64,000 nucleotides of DNA from Varanus komodoensis. Lineage: Eukaryota > Chordata > Lepidosauria > Squamata > Varanidae. Position numbers and translations under genes: made by a program. The stretch is from NCBI RefSeq assembly GCF_004798865.1, contig NW_025335589.1:15056132-15120131 (forward strand). The letters run 5' to 3'. Positions 48,723-60,899 of this stretch are shown here, one piece after another. The first letter of the stretch is position 1. Each line of letters starts with the position of its first letter. The notes under the pieces were generated by a model. That model had not been told where the DNA came from, did not search any database, and saw nothing but the letters and a program-made list of their open reading frames with translations.

Positions 48723-50676
48723 GCTGGGGTTCTGTAAGGGAATTTTTTATACAGGGAACATTCAGAAAGAATCCAAAGAGCTTTTTGAACATTTTGAGAA
48801 CAGTAAATGTACCTGTGTGAGTGTTGCTATGAGAGCAACCTTCTCCTCTGAATTCTGCCCAGTCAGAGTTCCTGCCTGCAAGGACCATCTACATGTAAAA
48901 CTTTATGTACAGGTGGCCCACATGTAAATTCACTGCAGCCACTCCTTGTTTGTGAGAAGTGCTCAGTGACTTTCCCCTAAATAGTATTACTACTGGATTC
49001 AAAGCATGCAGAAAAGGTTACAGCAAGTCTGTTTGCCTTGAAAAGTATTGCCTCCATCCCAGGAATGCTGTTACCTCATCTGTATGCTGCTTTAGCATCA
49101 TAAACGAGTTCATGGCCCTCCTGGTATTATAGCAGTACAACCTTGAGCTCTGAGCTGGGAAACTTCCAGCCTGCAGACAACATGCAGACCCCTTGTTTAG
49201 TTTTATACCCACCCCTGTGTTTCCTGCACTCTCCTCCTCCCACACCCATTTTCTGTTCGTTGTTCTTTCTTGCATCTTCTTGTTCCTTCCTTTTGTTTTT
49301 TACTTTGCACTCTTGCTTCTCTGAAGATGGCACTCCTACAGGATTAAAAGCTATACTCAAAAAGGAACCTCAGGCCCATCTGCTGCTGAATTTTGCCCCC
49401 TGCCATCACATGGTCTAATGCAGATCTCCCCCACTTGGAAGGAAGGAAGGAAGGAAGGAAGGAAGGAAGGAAGGAAGGAAGGAAGGAAGATTCCCTATCC
49501 CTGCTGTAGGATACAGCCGGCTGAAATGTAATTTGAAGGACTTGAAAATGTGGCAAAAAACCTCTTTTGCCCCTTGTAAACTAATAAATTTAATGCCACT
49601 GGTAAACCTTCTGTGAACTCAGGTGATCAGAACAGGACAAATGCTTCTCTACCAAACATATCAAATGGTTTCTTTGATAACTGGGCTGTGGAAAACCCTT
49701 ATCACCTGACTGATCCTTTAGATTGATTTTGTGTGGTTAGTGTTTTGCCTACACCTGATATATATAAAAATCTGTACCATCTGGCAGAATCATACAGAAA
49801 ATCTGGCTGCTCCGAAGGCTCAGGGGAGACCATGCATCCTGGAGGCTGTTATTTTTGGTTATCTGTTTGGGCTTATATGTTGGAAAGGGATTAAATGCAG
49901 TGACTTTCCCAAAGAACAGCATGTCAGTATAACTACTCAGAGCAACAAGAAGTTACAAATGCACATGCAGGCTATCATTTCAGGGAAACTGTATCCCTCC
50001 AGATGTTGGACTTTGTTAGTGATAGAGGTAGTGTGTTCAGAAACGTGATAATAAATGTCAGTATAACACTTGAACTATGACTGTACCCTGCCTAAATAAA
50101 GAGAATATTGCAGTATCAGCACAGACGAAGGGCTTCTCTACATGAGTGTTTTCACCTGCCATGTTACTTGAAGCTTCTGGATTGTTTGTGAAATTAAGAT
50201 CAACTTTTATACATCTCTTTCCTCTCCTGAGGCTTTTATTTTCCTGCCCTTGTATATTTTTCATGACAAGAACCACAAGGTGGTCTTGAGGTACAAGCAG
50301 AAATGCAAAAATGCATGACCAATTTGTAGCATTCCATAGCATGGAATAGTTCTTTCATAGCTCATTTTCCACATCTAAGAAAAGCCATGGAAATGGTTGG
50401 AAAACATGGGAGAGGCCTTGGAGGATGACAGCAATATCAAGTAAAGCATCTACCAACTACCGTGGGTGGGGAGTCATGATAATGAATGCTTTGTCTGGAG
50501 GAGTCCTGTGTCATTTGCACCTGGGTGGAAGTGTTGCTCCAGGACTCTCCAGCCTTTCTGACTCAGGAGGCACACTTGACATTTTGAGAGTCATGGATGC
50601 TCTCAAAAAATGTTCCCATGGTGGGCCTGGGCAGTCACAAAAAGTGCATGTCTCAGGAGAGGCTTGAAAAAGAAAG
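48723..50676. other. No gene seen
   Basis: Unique sequence plus the GGAA microsatellite described separately. Confidence 0.5.
49437..49488 (+). repeat. (GGAA)13 microsatellite
   Basis: Thirteen perfect GGAA units. Confidence 0.97.
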
Positions 50677-50912
50677 AGAGCCAGTGTGGTGTAGTGGTTA
50701 AGAGTGGTTAAGACTGGGACTCGGGCGATCTGGGTTCGAGTCCCCGCTCAGCCATGGAGCCAACTGGGTGACTCTGGGCCAGTCACAGACTCTCAGCCCA
50801 ACCCACCTCACAGGGTTGTTGTTGTGGGGATAAGATGGAGGAGGAGATGTAAGCTGCCTTGAGCCCTTTGTAGGAAAAAGGCAGGATATAAATCGAAAAA
50901 TAAATAAATAAA
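50677..50912 (+). mobile_element. tRNA-derived SINE with L2-type tail (family 1), best-preserved copy
   Basis: Full length. Head GAGCCAGTGTGGTGTAGTGG with A-box-like TGGTGTAGTGGTTA, B box GGTTCGAGTCC at 50,733-50,743, body CTCAGCCATGGAGCCAACTG, CACCTCACAGGGTTGTTGTT, and tail GTAAGCTGCCTTGAGCCCTT ending GGATATAAATCG and (AAAT)n. The tail parallels the end of the L2 at 19.2 kb. A 10-bp duplication GTGGTTAAGA sits in the head. Confidence 0.93.
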
Positions 50913-53900
50913 GTATCTCACTCAAGGGTGTAAGTACAAAGCAAAGGTGGGGTCTCTGTTCCAAATAAAAAATGAACCCTAAGAGAGATGGTACTGGAGG
51001 GAAGCGCTGTTCCACAGGATGCAAGCCTCTGGTTTAAAAGGCAAAAGGTCATTTAATTTAAAAATGTCTTAAGGACTAAAAAAATAAGAGGAACAGAACC
51101 TAGTGGAAAGACCCCATAGTTATTCCAACTTCTAGAGGTCGAGGGGCCATTTTTGCTCCCTCCCAAGTGTGGGTTGTGTTCTGTGCAATACCATGAGGCA
51201 CCTGAAAAAAAAAATTGCTGCCACAATGCAGTAGCAATACAGTGGTTACATTTAGCACAACAAGGCAGAGCACTGGTTACATTAGGTTGTTTCCAATGTA
51301 TATGCAAGCTTTTTGGCGCTTTGTAGCAGCTACAGTTTGCCCAAGGGGCCAAATTCAGCTTGTAAACAAGTGAAATGTGGTGATTTGGGCACCGTGTAGC
51401 CACTACAAGCACTGCTTTTTCTCCATTTCTTTACATGGTGTGTGTGTGGCGGGGGCAGAATCTAGGGGTTGCAGGAACTGTGCATTGTGCAACTTTGTCT
51501 TATGGTTATGAAGAAAATATCTGATGTCACCCATAAAGACTGCCATCCAACCCAGAATTTGCATGCCTGTCACTGCGGTACAGGCACATGTAACGGAGAA
51601 CTGGATGGTAGCCAGTCTGCCTTCTTTAAACTGAAAGGAACAGCATTAGAAGGGTGTGAAGGCCTTACCTGCATTAATCTTCTTGAAGAACCAGCTCTGC
51701 ATAAAACAGCACAATGATTCTTCTTTGTCACAAGTAACTCCTCATTGTTTTTATCTTCCAGCAAAATACAGTGTGGAATGAAATCTTGCTTCTGTGCTGG
51801 GAATTCTATGCTTCTATGCATTAGGAAGGAAATAAAAGAACAGATTTGATGCAGTGCGAATAGCTGGCAGGATATTAAAACAGCAAAATATATGGCCATT
51901 GCTAGGTGTATTTTTTTTCTTCTATTTGATTTATTCTGTGACATTTAAGTTCAGATATCTGCATTTTACACCTAAGGTGTAATTTGTAATTTATCAGAGG
52001 GTTTTGGCTAGTGGGTGGGCAACCCAAGCTCTGCCCAGCATAGACAAAGGTCAGGAGTTTTACAAGTCCAAAGCATCCAGAGGTTACTAGAGCTGTCCAC
52101 AGTCTTTCTTTTTCTGTATCGTTCATACATTTATTATTCATTATATCTCTACTGACATCATACATATACATAATGGGTGCATTTGCATGTCATGCTAAAC
52201 CACCCTCGAAATAAGCTACAGTCACATCTTGGCAAATGTGTGAGTGGTGAATGATCTGTGCTCACAGAAAGGCAGTGCTGCTTTGTTCACTGCCTTTGTG
52301 TCTGGATCTTCTGTTCTTGGGAATACTTTGGCATGCTTACTTCTGCACTTGTTGGTGAGGTTATACCGCAGGAACAGGCTAAAGTGTGACCCACCCAATT
52401 TATGGGAGTATTTAACTCTGATAGCTGTCAAAGTTAAAGCTCTGCTTGCCAAGTGGGTTTTAGATCATTAGTTTAGAAAGTGTTACAAAATTTCTTTTTA
52501 ATAGGAAACCATACTGGTAACTCTGGGCCACCTACACACGGTGCCCATCTAAGGCTTCCCACCCCTACAGCTGAGTAAGCAGGGTTTTAAAAAAGCATTT
52601 TTTCTCAGACTATTTGCAAAATTTTCAGGATGGTGGTTAGAAAAAAAGCTTGGCAAGCACTCCAATATACTGCTGGAACTCTTTGAGAATGCTCATTGCT
52701 GTCAAAATGCAGGGTCACAGAATCTCCAGGGAAAAAGTTGAAAGTGGGGCAGGAGCTGTAGCAAGCACAGCATGGCTTGTGATTGTGGCAGGAACGGTGG
52801 GAAAGCAGCACCAGATGCCTCCAAGTTCTGCTTGGGCATTTTGGAGGTGTCTGGAACTGGTGTTCACCTTCCTCTCAAGCGTGGCAATGGTATTTTGCTG
52901 CTCTTGCCAAGAGGCTCTGTAGCGGATCCCCCATACCCTCAGTTGAGTCGGTTTGAGTTTGTAACCAACAGCAGCCTACAAGTCATGTAAATGCAGTTAG
53001 TGAGAAATCTGTTCTGGCTAATCAGTTTCTTTGTGATCAAGATCAAGTAGCAGATCTGTAGTAAAATAAGTAGTCAGCTGGACTAACTGCCAGAATGAAT
53101 GAAGCTGCTTTCAGATATCATGTCATAGTGAATGTACAGCATATATCTTAAGTTTCATGTTTGTCTTTGCACATTTTAAGAAGTGGTGCTCTGATCAAAG
53201 CTAGTTACTTAAGGATTCCCACTGTTGTTCTCTGCTTAAACATAGCATCTGGCCTGATCCACAGCCCATTTATACTGTATTTATTGCAATGAAAGGTGTT
53301 TGGTTACAATAAGACATAGTATAGCATTGCTACCCTCTGTTCAACCTCTCTACCCGCAAAGCTCTGTGGAGAAGATGTCATAAAATCCAGGCCTTTGGCA
53401 ATTTGGAAATTGTAGTTTGAGTAGCCACTATAACAAAGAGAAGGGGATGAAGAGCACATATGTACTGGCAGCTTAACTCATGGGAGACATTTGTTTCCAG
53501 GCTCTGTTTGTAAAACTAGGCCAAATGAGGCTACTGAGTAAACAAAGGAAGTTTATTAGTTCCATGCTGAAGTGATATGTTCTCTGGGCACAATAGGAGC
53601 TGCCTGGGTTTTAATTACAAGAAAGGAATGGAATAATGGTTTAGCTCCATCATCATTTCCTAGCCGTAAGGGACGTAGGGTTTATTCTTCTCCATGGGGG
53701 AATTGTATTCCTAGTTTTTTATTAGCGTGAATAGAAGTCCCTTTGCATGCGTGACCCAATTGTACTTGATTAGAGAAGGCAACACTGTATTGTGAAGTTT
53801 ATCTTAAGTAAAAATAAATATTGTTTCACTGTGTGTTTTTTGCAGAGGCACGGACTGATATTTGGTTAACCTCGTAGGAAGAAGAGCAATCATGTTATAT

Positions 53901-55612
53901 GACATTCTATTTGTAGAGGTTCCTGTTCAGGTACTTGCATATGGCAAGCATGATCTGACTTGCTCTGATAGTGGGATGATTTCATGCACTGGGTATTCAT
54001 GCAAAACATATGACAATGTGTTGGTGGAGAGTTTTCTTCTGAAGTTTCTGAAAAGCTGGACCAAACACAGCTTGGTCATATAAGAAGCACAGTTCGGCTT
54101 GATCAGACATTATTCATAAACAGAAAACATTGCTATGGAACTGTAACTCAGCCCTTTTCAGTCCTTTTGATAATGTACAACAGGCCCATGAATTTGGGGT
54201 CTGTCATCACAGCAGGTTCTGTTTCCCCCTGCCTCCTCCAGTCTATATGTGCCCAGAACATGCCTACATGCACCCCCTCAGATTCTGGTGGTGCTTACCA
54301 CTTCAGTCTCATGGTATCTCATCTGTGCATCTCTGTTCTACATCTCTGTGGAATGACTAAAAGGACTACTGTGCTTCAAACATGACTTTTCCTTGTGGCA
54401 CATGCGTTACAATTATCCTTGTACTATGAAATGTAAAATATCATAAGGCTATGTCAGAAGGAGCGAAGTCCATTTGGAATCTATGTTCAGTTGTCCAAAA
54501 ATAAGCTGATATTTGGGTGAAATTGGAACTGTGCCCAGGTAATTTTAGACACTAGGCAATAACGGTCTTACAAAGAATCTATTTAGATGGCCATGTTATT
54601 TCAGTTGCACAGTGGATGCTAATTGCCTGCAGTCTGCCCAACAGCCAACATGTACTTTACATTTCTGATACATTATAGTAAAAAACTATAAGGGTTCCAA
54701 CATTCATTCATTCATTCATTCATTCATTCATTCATTCATTCATTCATTCATAGCTTTTCTAATTCGTCCACTACAGACATCTTGGGAAGGTGTACAAAAA
54801 ATTTCAGGAAATTTAAAGAAGTACTTTAAATTAAGAAAAACTTCCATGAATGTGCACTTTTTATTTTTTGCTTCAGCTGCCCTGCTGCCTTGACCACCCA
54901 GAGAATGGTAGTGATTATTTCCTGCAGAGTCCTGGATTTTAGCCTCTGGGTCCAGTCCTGGTTGCCACATTGGTTGCTGTGTGTTTGCTTGAAGTTCATA
55001 TTTTTAAAATGCAGTTTTACATCTTTGCTTCGTCTCTGCAAATGAGTTCTTCTTAGTCCAAACAGAAAAAAAAACATTAGGTCCTTGATTCATGAGATAA
55101 CCATCTTCATGTGGTCACACTCTGCCCATAAGACTTCAACCCATGTGCAGATAGTTCTTGCTGAAAATTCCAGGGAAAACTTCACAGCCGAATCAATTTT
55201 CCTAGATTCAAGTAACATATTTATTCCTGAAGATTTTAGTCCAGTTCAAAATGTATTAACTATCCTGATAGTTGATTGCAGATCTTGGGTTTTGTTGGAA
55301 AATAATTTTTGCTTTAGTCATGAAAGCAAGAAGCTGTTGTTCATTTTTGTGCCATATTCTGACCAAATTAGAAGATTCACAGTCTTTAGCTTGTGGAATA
55401 AAGCTTGCCTGAGCTCTACACATAGGAAATCATAATCAGCTATTTACTAGCCAAGCAGATAAGTTGTACTATAAGTTTTCCCATTCTTGAGAAACATGAA
55501 ATTGTGAGCAAGAAAGCTAAAGTGGAAAAGTGATGACTTCTTTGTCTTTTTCAAGATAGTATTATGTATTTCAGAATATTGTGAGTGTTGTAGTGTAAAG
55601 ACACTACAATAA
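50913..55612. other. No gene seen
   Basis: Mostly unique DNA; the (CATT)n run is listed separately. A TTTTTTGCAG acceptor-like site at 53,845 is not followed by an open frame typical of any known exon. Confidence 0.5.
54701..54750 (+). repeat. (CATT)12 microsatellite
   Basis: About twelve and a half uninterrupted CATT units. Confidence 0.97.
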
Positions 55613-55614
55613 AG

Positions 55615-55735
55615 GAACCATAGCTTGCATGCAACAGGTTCAACCCCTTATTTCTCCAGGAGGGCTAGGAAATGCACCTGTCTGGTGACCTGGAGAACCA
55701 GTGGCAGACATGGAGCCAGTCTGCATGACGTGGTG
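55615..55735 (+). mobile_element. tRNA-derived SINE fragment (family 2)
   Basis: GGTTCAACCCCTTATTTCTC holds the B box. AGGAGGGCTAGGAAATGCAC and GAGAACCAGTGGCAGACATG continue the family 2 body. Confidence 0.6.
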
Positions 55736-56933
55736 GCTTATTATGGGTTAAATTATCCACGATAAGCTGAGACACTGCCCAGAATATGCAGCTGTTGTTC
55801 TGAATATGCAACTCCCAACTGGTGTGATAGAAGGTTGCACCATGTTACGTAAGCTCAACCACTGTTTGTTACACTCTCCTGCCATGCAGCACTGCTCATC
55901 ATGGCTGAAATACCCATGATACACTGGTCTGTTGATGAAGATGGGCTCATTATGTAGACTGTAGTGAGGTGGAGGAAGCAATAATCAGATTTAGCTATAA
56001 AGCAGTTTCTTATGTTCCTGTGCTCCACAGGTTGGGTAGGGTTTCAGAAAGGCTATCTGACTTAAAATCAATTAAATCAATATATGAATATATTTAATGC
56101 AAAACCTGGAAATTTATATTTATTCTTGTATGTTTTGGCCCCACAGGAATGCACATTCCCAGATTTCTTCACTTACACTCTATCAAGTCCAAGGAAAAAA
56201 TGTGTAGGATTTACTTTAGCTCTGCAGTCATATCACTTAGTAGCAAAGTATATAGGGAGGGAAGGTCTAACCTTATCTTGGATGGAAAAGGAGAAATTCT
56301 CATTTGATTTTAAATGAGAGCATGGACTATAGAGCTGAGGCCCAAGTTGAAGTTGGTCTGTCTTACTTTATTTTTTAAGGAAAGGCTGACCTACTACTAA
56401 ACATCAAGGGCATGGTGGATAATGGATAATATGGTTCTGCTAGTGTTGCATCTGCAAGAAACACTTAGACATACAGTATGATGGAACTGGATCCACTTCC
56501 ATGCCTTGCAACAGATTTAGGGCTTTGCTTTGCTTTGTTTTTTCAACTTACATCAACTTACTTTAGAAATAGGCATGTGGATTAATTCCAGGAGTTCAAG
56601 CTTGGGAAAAGCTTGGGATGATTCACATTGTCATTTAGTGTGAATGGCTGCTTTTGTAACACTGAAAGAATGTAAATCCTTCTAAAATGCAATAGCCCTA
56701 TACTTCTAGTTGATATTTGACCTGTCTCATACAATATATGGATTAACATTCTATTAGCAGTGCATACCTTGTCAGTTATGTACAGGGTACATATGTAGTT
56801 CTGTGTATTTACAAGGAATGTTTCTCATATAGAAAAAGTAGTGTGTGAAAGCAATCCTTGATCAGTTAAAAGCATGAGGAGCCAATGGTTATCGTAATGC
56901 ATCAATGTGATATGCAAGTTGAACACCCATAAA
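55736..56933. other. No gene seen
   Basis: Unique AT-rich sequence. Confidence 0.5.
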
Positions 56934-57138
56934 AGGTAAAGGTAAAGGTTTCCCCTTGACGTTAAGTCCAGTCATGCCTGACTCTAGGGGGCGGTGCTCA
57001 TCTCCGTTTCCTGGCCGAGGGAGCCAGCGTTTGTCCTCAGACAGTCTCCGTGGTCATGTGGCCAGCATGACTAAACACCGAAGTGCATGGAACGCTCTTA
57101 CCTGCCCACCAAAGTGGTACCTTTTCATCTACTAACAC
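56933..57138 (-). mobile_element. Sauria-type SINE, 3' fragment with Bov-B-like tail
   Basis: The + strand begins with GGTAAAGGTAAAGGTTTCCC, then GTCCAGTCATGCCTGACTCT, GGGGGCGGTGCTCATCTCCG, TGGTCATGTGGCCAGCATGA and GGAACGCTCTTACCTGCCCA. Reversed, this is the distal half and (CCTTTA)n tail of the squamate SINE whose end resembles Bov-B. The tRNA head is missing. Confidence 0.85.
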
Positions 57139-58320
57139 CCATAAATATAACTAAATCCCAGACACATACTTTTTCCATGGACCTAAGAGAGAGCAGATTA
57201 AGCATCCCAGAAGTACTGATTCCTGTGGCATGATCAATCTTTTTAGTGGACCACTTCTTCAGTAGAACTTGAATCTGCTTGTATAGTCATATTGCTTGGG
57301 CCCTGTTTCTCATCTTGGTTAGATTCAGAGCATTGTGGGATATGGAGTATTAACATGGAACTGCCTGAAAGAATGTTGAACAAACTTGAACAAAATCTGT
57401 TCTGGCCAGTAAAGATGGCTACTGTCTGATCAAAGGAAAAGCCAAGTTTCTGTATGCAGGGATCTTTTTAACAACTTTAAAAACTTATCCTTATTTGCCT
57501 GCCAGGATGGGCATGTTCACATTCAAGATGTCTATTGTACAGCCACATGATCAACTACTGCATTAGTATACAAGCACAGAATCCAAATATGTGATCACTT
57601 CAGGGAAGTATACTATAGGCACCACACTGGGACTTACATGCCATTAATCAATAACAAAAGTGGGCAACAAGTAAACCCCAGAAGTGGTGGCTCCAACTCC
57701 CATGAGCACAAGTGATTATGCTAGCTAGGACCGGTAGTGAATTGTAAGCAAAAACAACTGGAGGGACGCATCTTGTTCGCCTCTGATCTATAACATCACA
57801 GACCACCTGTTTCCATCAGAAATGGTCTCCATAGCAAAGCAATAGAAACCATTGTAAAATGACCTTTACAAAGCAATAGAAACCTCCTTTAGGAAGTTTG
57901 ATAAATGTGGGAGTCACCTGACTTTTCAAGGGTTCTCAAATACATCAAATACATCTGGAGAGCCCTCTGCATCTCCACATATTTGAACTTTACAATGAAG
58001 TGGATTGGAGCTACCTCCTACATGTCAGTGGAACATAGTTATCACATATGAGAGAAGCTATACCTTCTGCTGTAACAGGGCAAATGGGAAGTCAAATTTC
58101 ACCATATCCTGAACTAATTAGTTTGTTGAGAATTAAAATCTTTCTCCTTATGAATATCCCTTTACAGAGAATTATGAAAAAATGCTTCTAAAAGCTTATA
58201 TGAGTATTTCTGCCACTTTTTGTGAATTTCTCTCATTTAGTGTCTGCTTCTACTTTGTAACAGTTTTGTTATAACATTGATCAGTGCTTTATTTCTCTCC
58301 TGATTTGATTCAACTCACAG
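57139..58320. other. PALLD intron; no gene seen
   Basis: The intron ends at the acceptor before 58,321. It contains a decayed palindromic repeat at 57,685-57,790 (CAACTCCCATGAGC ... CAACTGGAGGGACGC). Confidence 0.6.
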
Positions 58321-58499
58321 GTGGTTCTGTGAAGGCAAAGAACTGCAAAACTCTCCTGATATTCAGATCTGCAGTGAAAGCGGAGGACTGCAGACACTCA
58401 TTATAGCAGAAGCCTTTGAGGACGACACAGGGCGCTACTGTTGCCTGGCCTCAAATTCCTTAGGCTCCGATTCTACTTCAGCAGAATTGTTTGTGGAAG
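58321..58499 (+). CDS. PALLD: PALLD exon: second half of palladin Ig domain 1
   Basis: Palladin is an actin-associated Ig-domain scaffold of stress fibres, focal adhesions and Z-discs that binds alpha-actinin, VASP-type and other actin regulators. This 179-nt exon follows a pyrimidine stretch and CAG acceptor and ends at donor GTAAGA. Its first base completes a codon, then 59 codons follow, and the last base starts a Gly codon finished in the next exon. The peptide starts WFCEGKEL and contains EAFEDDTGRYCCLASNS, the D-x-G-x-Y-x-C signature of an I-set Ig fold. It matches, from memory, the human palladin Ig1 segment residue for residue in length. The partner strands of Ig1 must lie in an upstream exon outside the window. 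A Cys replaces the Thr I recall before the structural Cys. The paralogues myopalladin and myotilin are the alternatives, but the following linker exons fit palladin specifically. Confidence 0.95.
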
Positions 58500-58944
58500 G
58501 TAAGAGAGCGTGGCAACCAAGGGAAGAACCCACACAGCTTCTCCACAGGAAAAGAAGTCCAAAATATTTTGCATTAGTTTTTGTGAGAACTACAGCAATA
58601 GCCCCAATTTGTAGAAGGCTATAGAACTGCAGTTGAAATACCTGTGTTTGTGTATCTCATTCTACCCTGCCTCCTTGGGCGATTTGCAACATTGGACCAA
58701 GGGTCTTATGCACTCAAGGCAATTCACTCTTACCCAAGTTAGCCAATTTTTTGTTATAATGTCTGTAAAATTACAATGCCTGGAACAAAACCTTTTTTAA
58801 GAGAAGTGAAATGATGCTATAAAATAAACCATGGGTACATTGTCATTTTGTAAGCATGATGGAAGTTTTTTTTTAAATTGTTTTGATGCTTTGCAGATGA
58901 CAGTTTACCTCAACTCTGAGTGTGCTGTTTTTTTGTACTTTCAG
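58500..58944 (+). other. PALLD intron
   Basis: Bounded by GTAAGA and TTTCAG. A weak SINE-tail-like stretch may lie at about 58,655-58,700. Confidence 0.85.
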
Positions 58945-59005
58945 GTGCCAGTTCCTCTGATTCTGACAGTGACATTTTCAGATCAAAATCTGGAGCCATG
59001 CCACA
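58945..59005 (+). CDS. PALLD: PALLD exon: Ser/Asp-rich linker after Ig1
   Basis: A 61-nt exon between a TTTCAG acceptor and a GTAGGT donor. It completes the Gly codon of the previous exon, adds 19 codons (ASSSDSDSDIFRSKSGAMP) and leaves CA, which becomes Gln with the G of the next exon. This acidic serine-rich linker corresponds to the human palladin stretch ending GAMPQ and appears two residues shorter than the human version I recall. The ATG at 58,998-59,000 sits in a fair context (GCC before it). It matches the Met that, to my recollection, starts a shorter palladin isoform lacking the N-terminal region. Whether it is used as a start here cannot be seen from DNA alone. Confidence 0.9.
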
Positions 59006-59639
59006 GTAGGTTTACATAGCAAAGCCAACTATAGAACATGTTTCTTGGCAGACTGGAAAGATAATAGCAAAGGAGTTCCACTTCACCTATTCTTCTGGCA
59101 CTAGCTCTACAGACAGAAAAAGATTAACCAGTGTTAATTAATGATCAGGTCATGTGAAAATTCTCCACTGAACCTTGGACCGGGGGCAGCGTGCATACAG
59201 ATTCTGGCCCAGAATCTCCATTTTGGGTGTCTCTGCTGGCTGAAGTTTCAAAGTTAATTTGTTTGGGAGAAATAGTTAGGCAGGTTGTCATGGCATGTTA
59301 TCTGTTTCATCGGTGACTAGAATATTATGGGTAGAGCACTTCCTAAAAACAGGCATGGCCTATGCATACTTCCTCAGGCCAAGCATTGCCTGTGGTGATG
59401 TACCTAGAGATTTCCTGTGTTGAAGGTGATTTCCAGGGGCAACTCTTATTTAGAGCAGCTGCCTATCATTTATTACTTCTGGCTAAGAAGAGAGTGGCTG
59501 CTCTGGAAGAGGGCTGTGCTGGTGGATCACCTGCAACACAGGACGGACCTCCTCAGAGCCAGGCATTTGCAGCCAGGTGGTCCATTTTTGCTCAGAAAGG
59601 ATTCTTAGAGCAGGGCAGAGAGTAGGTGAGCTTCTGGAG

Positions 59640-59740
59640 CAGTCCCCACACAGAATCATGGAATGATACAGCTGGAAGGGGCCGATAGGTGGCAGTGACA
59701 GTAATAGAAATCCTTCCTGATGGAGGGTGAAATTTCCCAC
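59640..59740 (-). mobile_element. CR1-like LINE fragment
   Basis: ACAGAATCATGGAATGATAC then AGCTGGAAGGGGCC is the reversed CR1 3' end motif. The rest is decayed. Confidence 0.5.
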
Positions 59741-60149
59741 TTCTGCTCTGCCACCTGAGGCAGGGTTTTCACTTCTAGGAGGCCAGTCCTGTGTGCCAGA
59801 ATAAACTTGTTAGTCTTTAAGGTGCCACATGACTGGTTATTGTTTTAATAAAACAACTTATTGTTGTGAATAAATGGATGACTTTGAGTTGATGACCAGG
59901 CAGAAGGTGGAGGCATAGAGTATAGGGTTTTTTCCCTCCCAATTTTGAATATTTAATATAAGTGCCAGTCTGCAGGGGTCCTTCTACAGTAAATTTCTAA
60001 GTGGAGTACTTGATGCATCTTGTCTCTACTGCTCATGCATGAGTGCGCAAAGTAACACAATGCACAGATGGCCATGTAACTTGCTAAAGAAGCTCATTAT
60101 GAGCATTTATTCCTGAACTGGAATTATTTACCATATTCATGCTTTACCG

Positions 60150-60215
60150 AGCTTCACCGACCTCTTGTGAAGTGGGTTAGGCTGAATGGTAGTGAATGGC
60201 CCAGATTATCCAGTG
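60150..60215 (-). mobile_element. SINE family 1, small fragment
   Basis: CTTGTGAAGTGGGTTAGGCT and AATGGCCCAGATTATCCAGTGAG match the middle of the reversed family 1 SINE. Confidence 0.55.
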
Positions 60216-60899
60216 AGAAGTAGAAGGCATTTGCTGGTCCTCTCTGGTAGCAAAATGCCTGATGGCCACAATGGCTGTTTGTGTGTCCTGCTTGGTGGTT
60301 GCCTCTAAATGAGACAGTTCATGTTTCGCTCTTGAATGAGAAAGTTTATGTAGAAAGGAGGAGTATGTCTGGAAGTGGAAACATCTCTGTTTCTGTTTTC
60401 TACCGTGGAATAGCAATTCTCTTGCTTTCAGGAAAGCATGGGATGTGATTTTTGCAAATGTAGTGAAAAATGTCTGCTGTTGACTGTGTGTAGACACTAA
60501 TACTGTGTGTGAGTTCAGTACTGAGGGTAGAATGGGAGGGCCAGTACGGGTGGCTAAAACTGGAGCGCATCATGGCCTTGACCTAGACTTGCTTGTGGGG
60601 GACAGGGGGGTGGTGTCTAAAATACAATGTGAATTAGTCGAAGGAAAAGCTCCATTTGTGGGAGCAACAGAAGGAGGCTAACTGTAGATGATTTTGAGCC
60701 TTAAGGCCATACAGGATCCAGCTCTTCACATGTTAGAGGATAACACCACTAGGGTTGGACTAATGGGTACAGGTAGCATGTCCCACAGCCCCGAGGGCAC
60801 CCACATATCGGTGCTAACTGCAACACCTTTTTCCTTCCCTTTTTACAGACTTTTCATGTAGGGTATACTGAGCAAATCTCCGACACCTGGTTCAGGGAA

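Noticed and set aside
48316-48888. A 190-codon minus-strand frame
   Set aside because: Long for AT-rich DNA, but it has no recognisable domain, crosses a reversed CR1-like tail and has no supporting splice or promoter signal.
50733-50743. tRNA-like B box as a possible tRNA gene
   Set aside because: The match is part of the SINE head; no cloverleaf can be formed with the flanks.
53820-54085. Acceptor-like TTTTTTGCAG with a 73-codon frame behind it
   Set aside because: No known peptide and no clear donor; pyrimidine-AG sites are common by chance in introns.
55085-55435. A 116-codon plus-strand frame 2.9 kb before the first PALLD exon
   Set aside because: No similarity to palladin or any family I know, and no acceptor or donor at its edges that would keep frame with the exon at 58,321.
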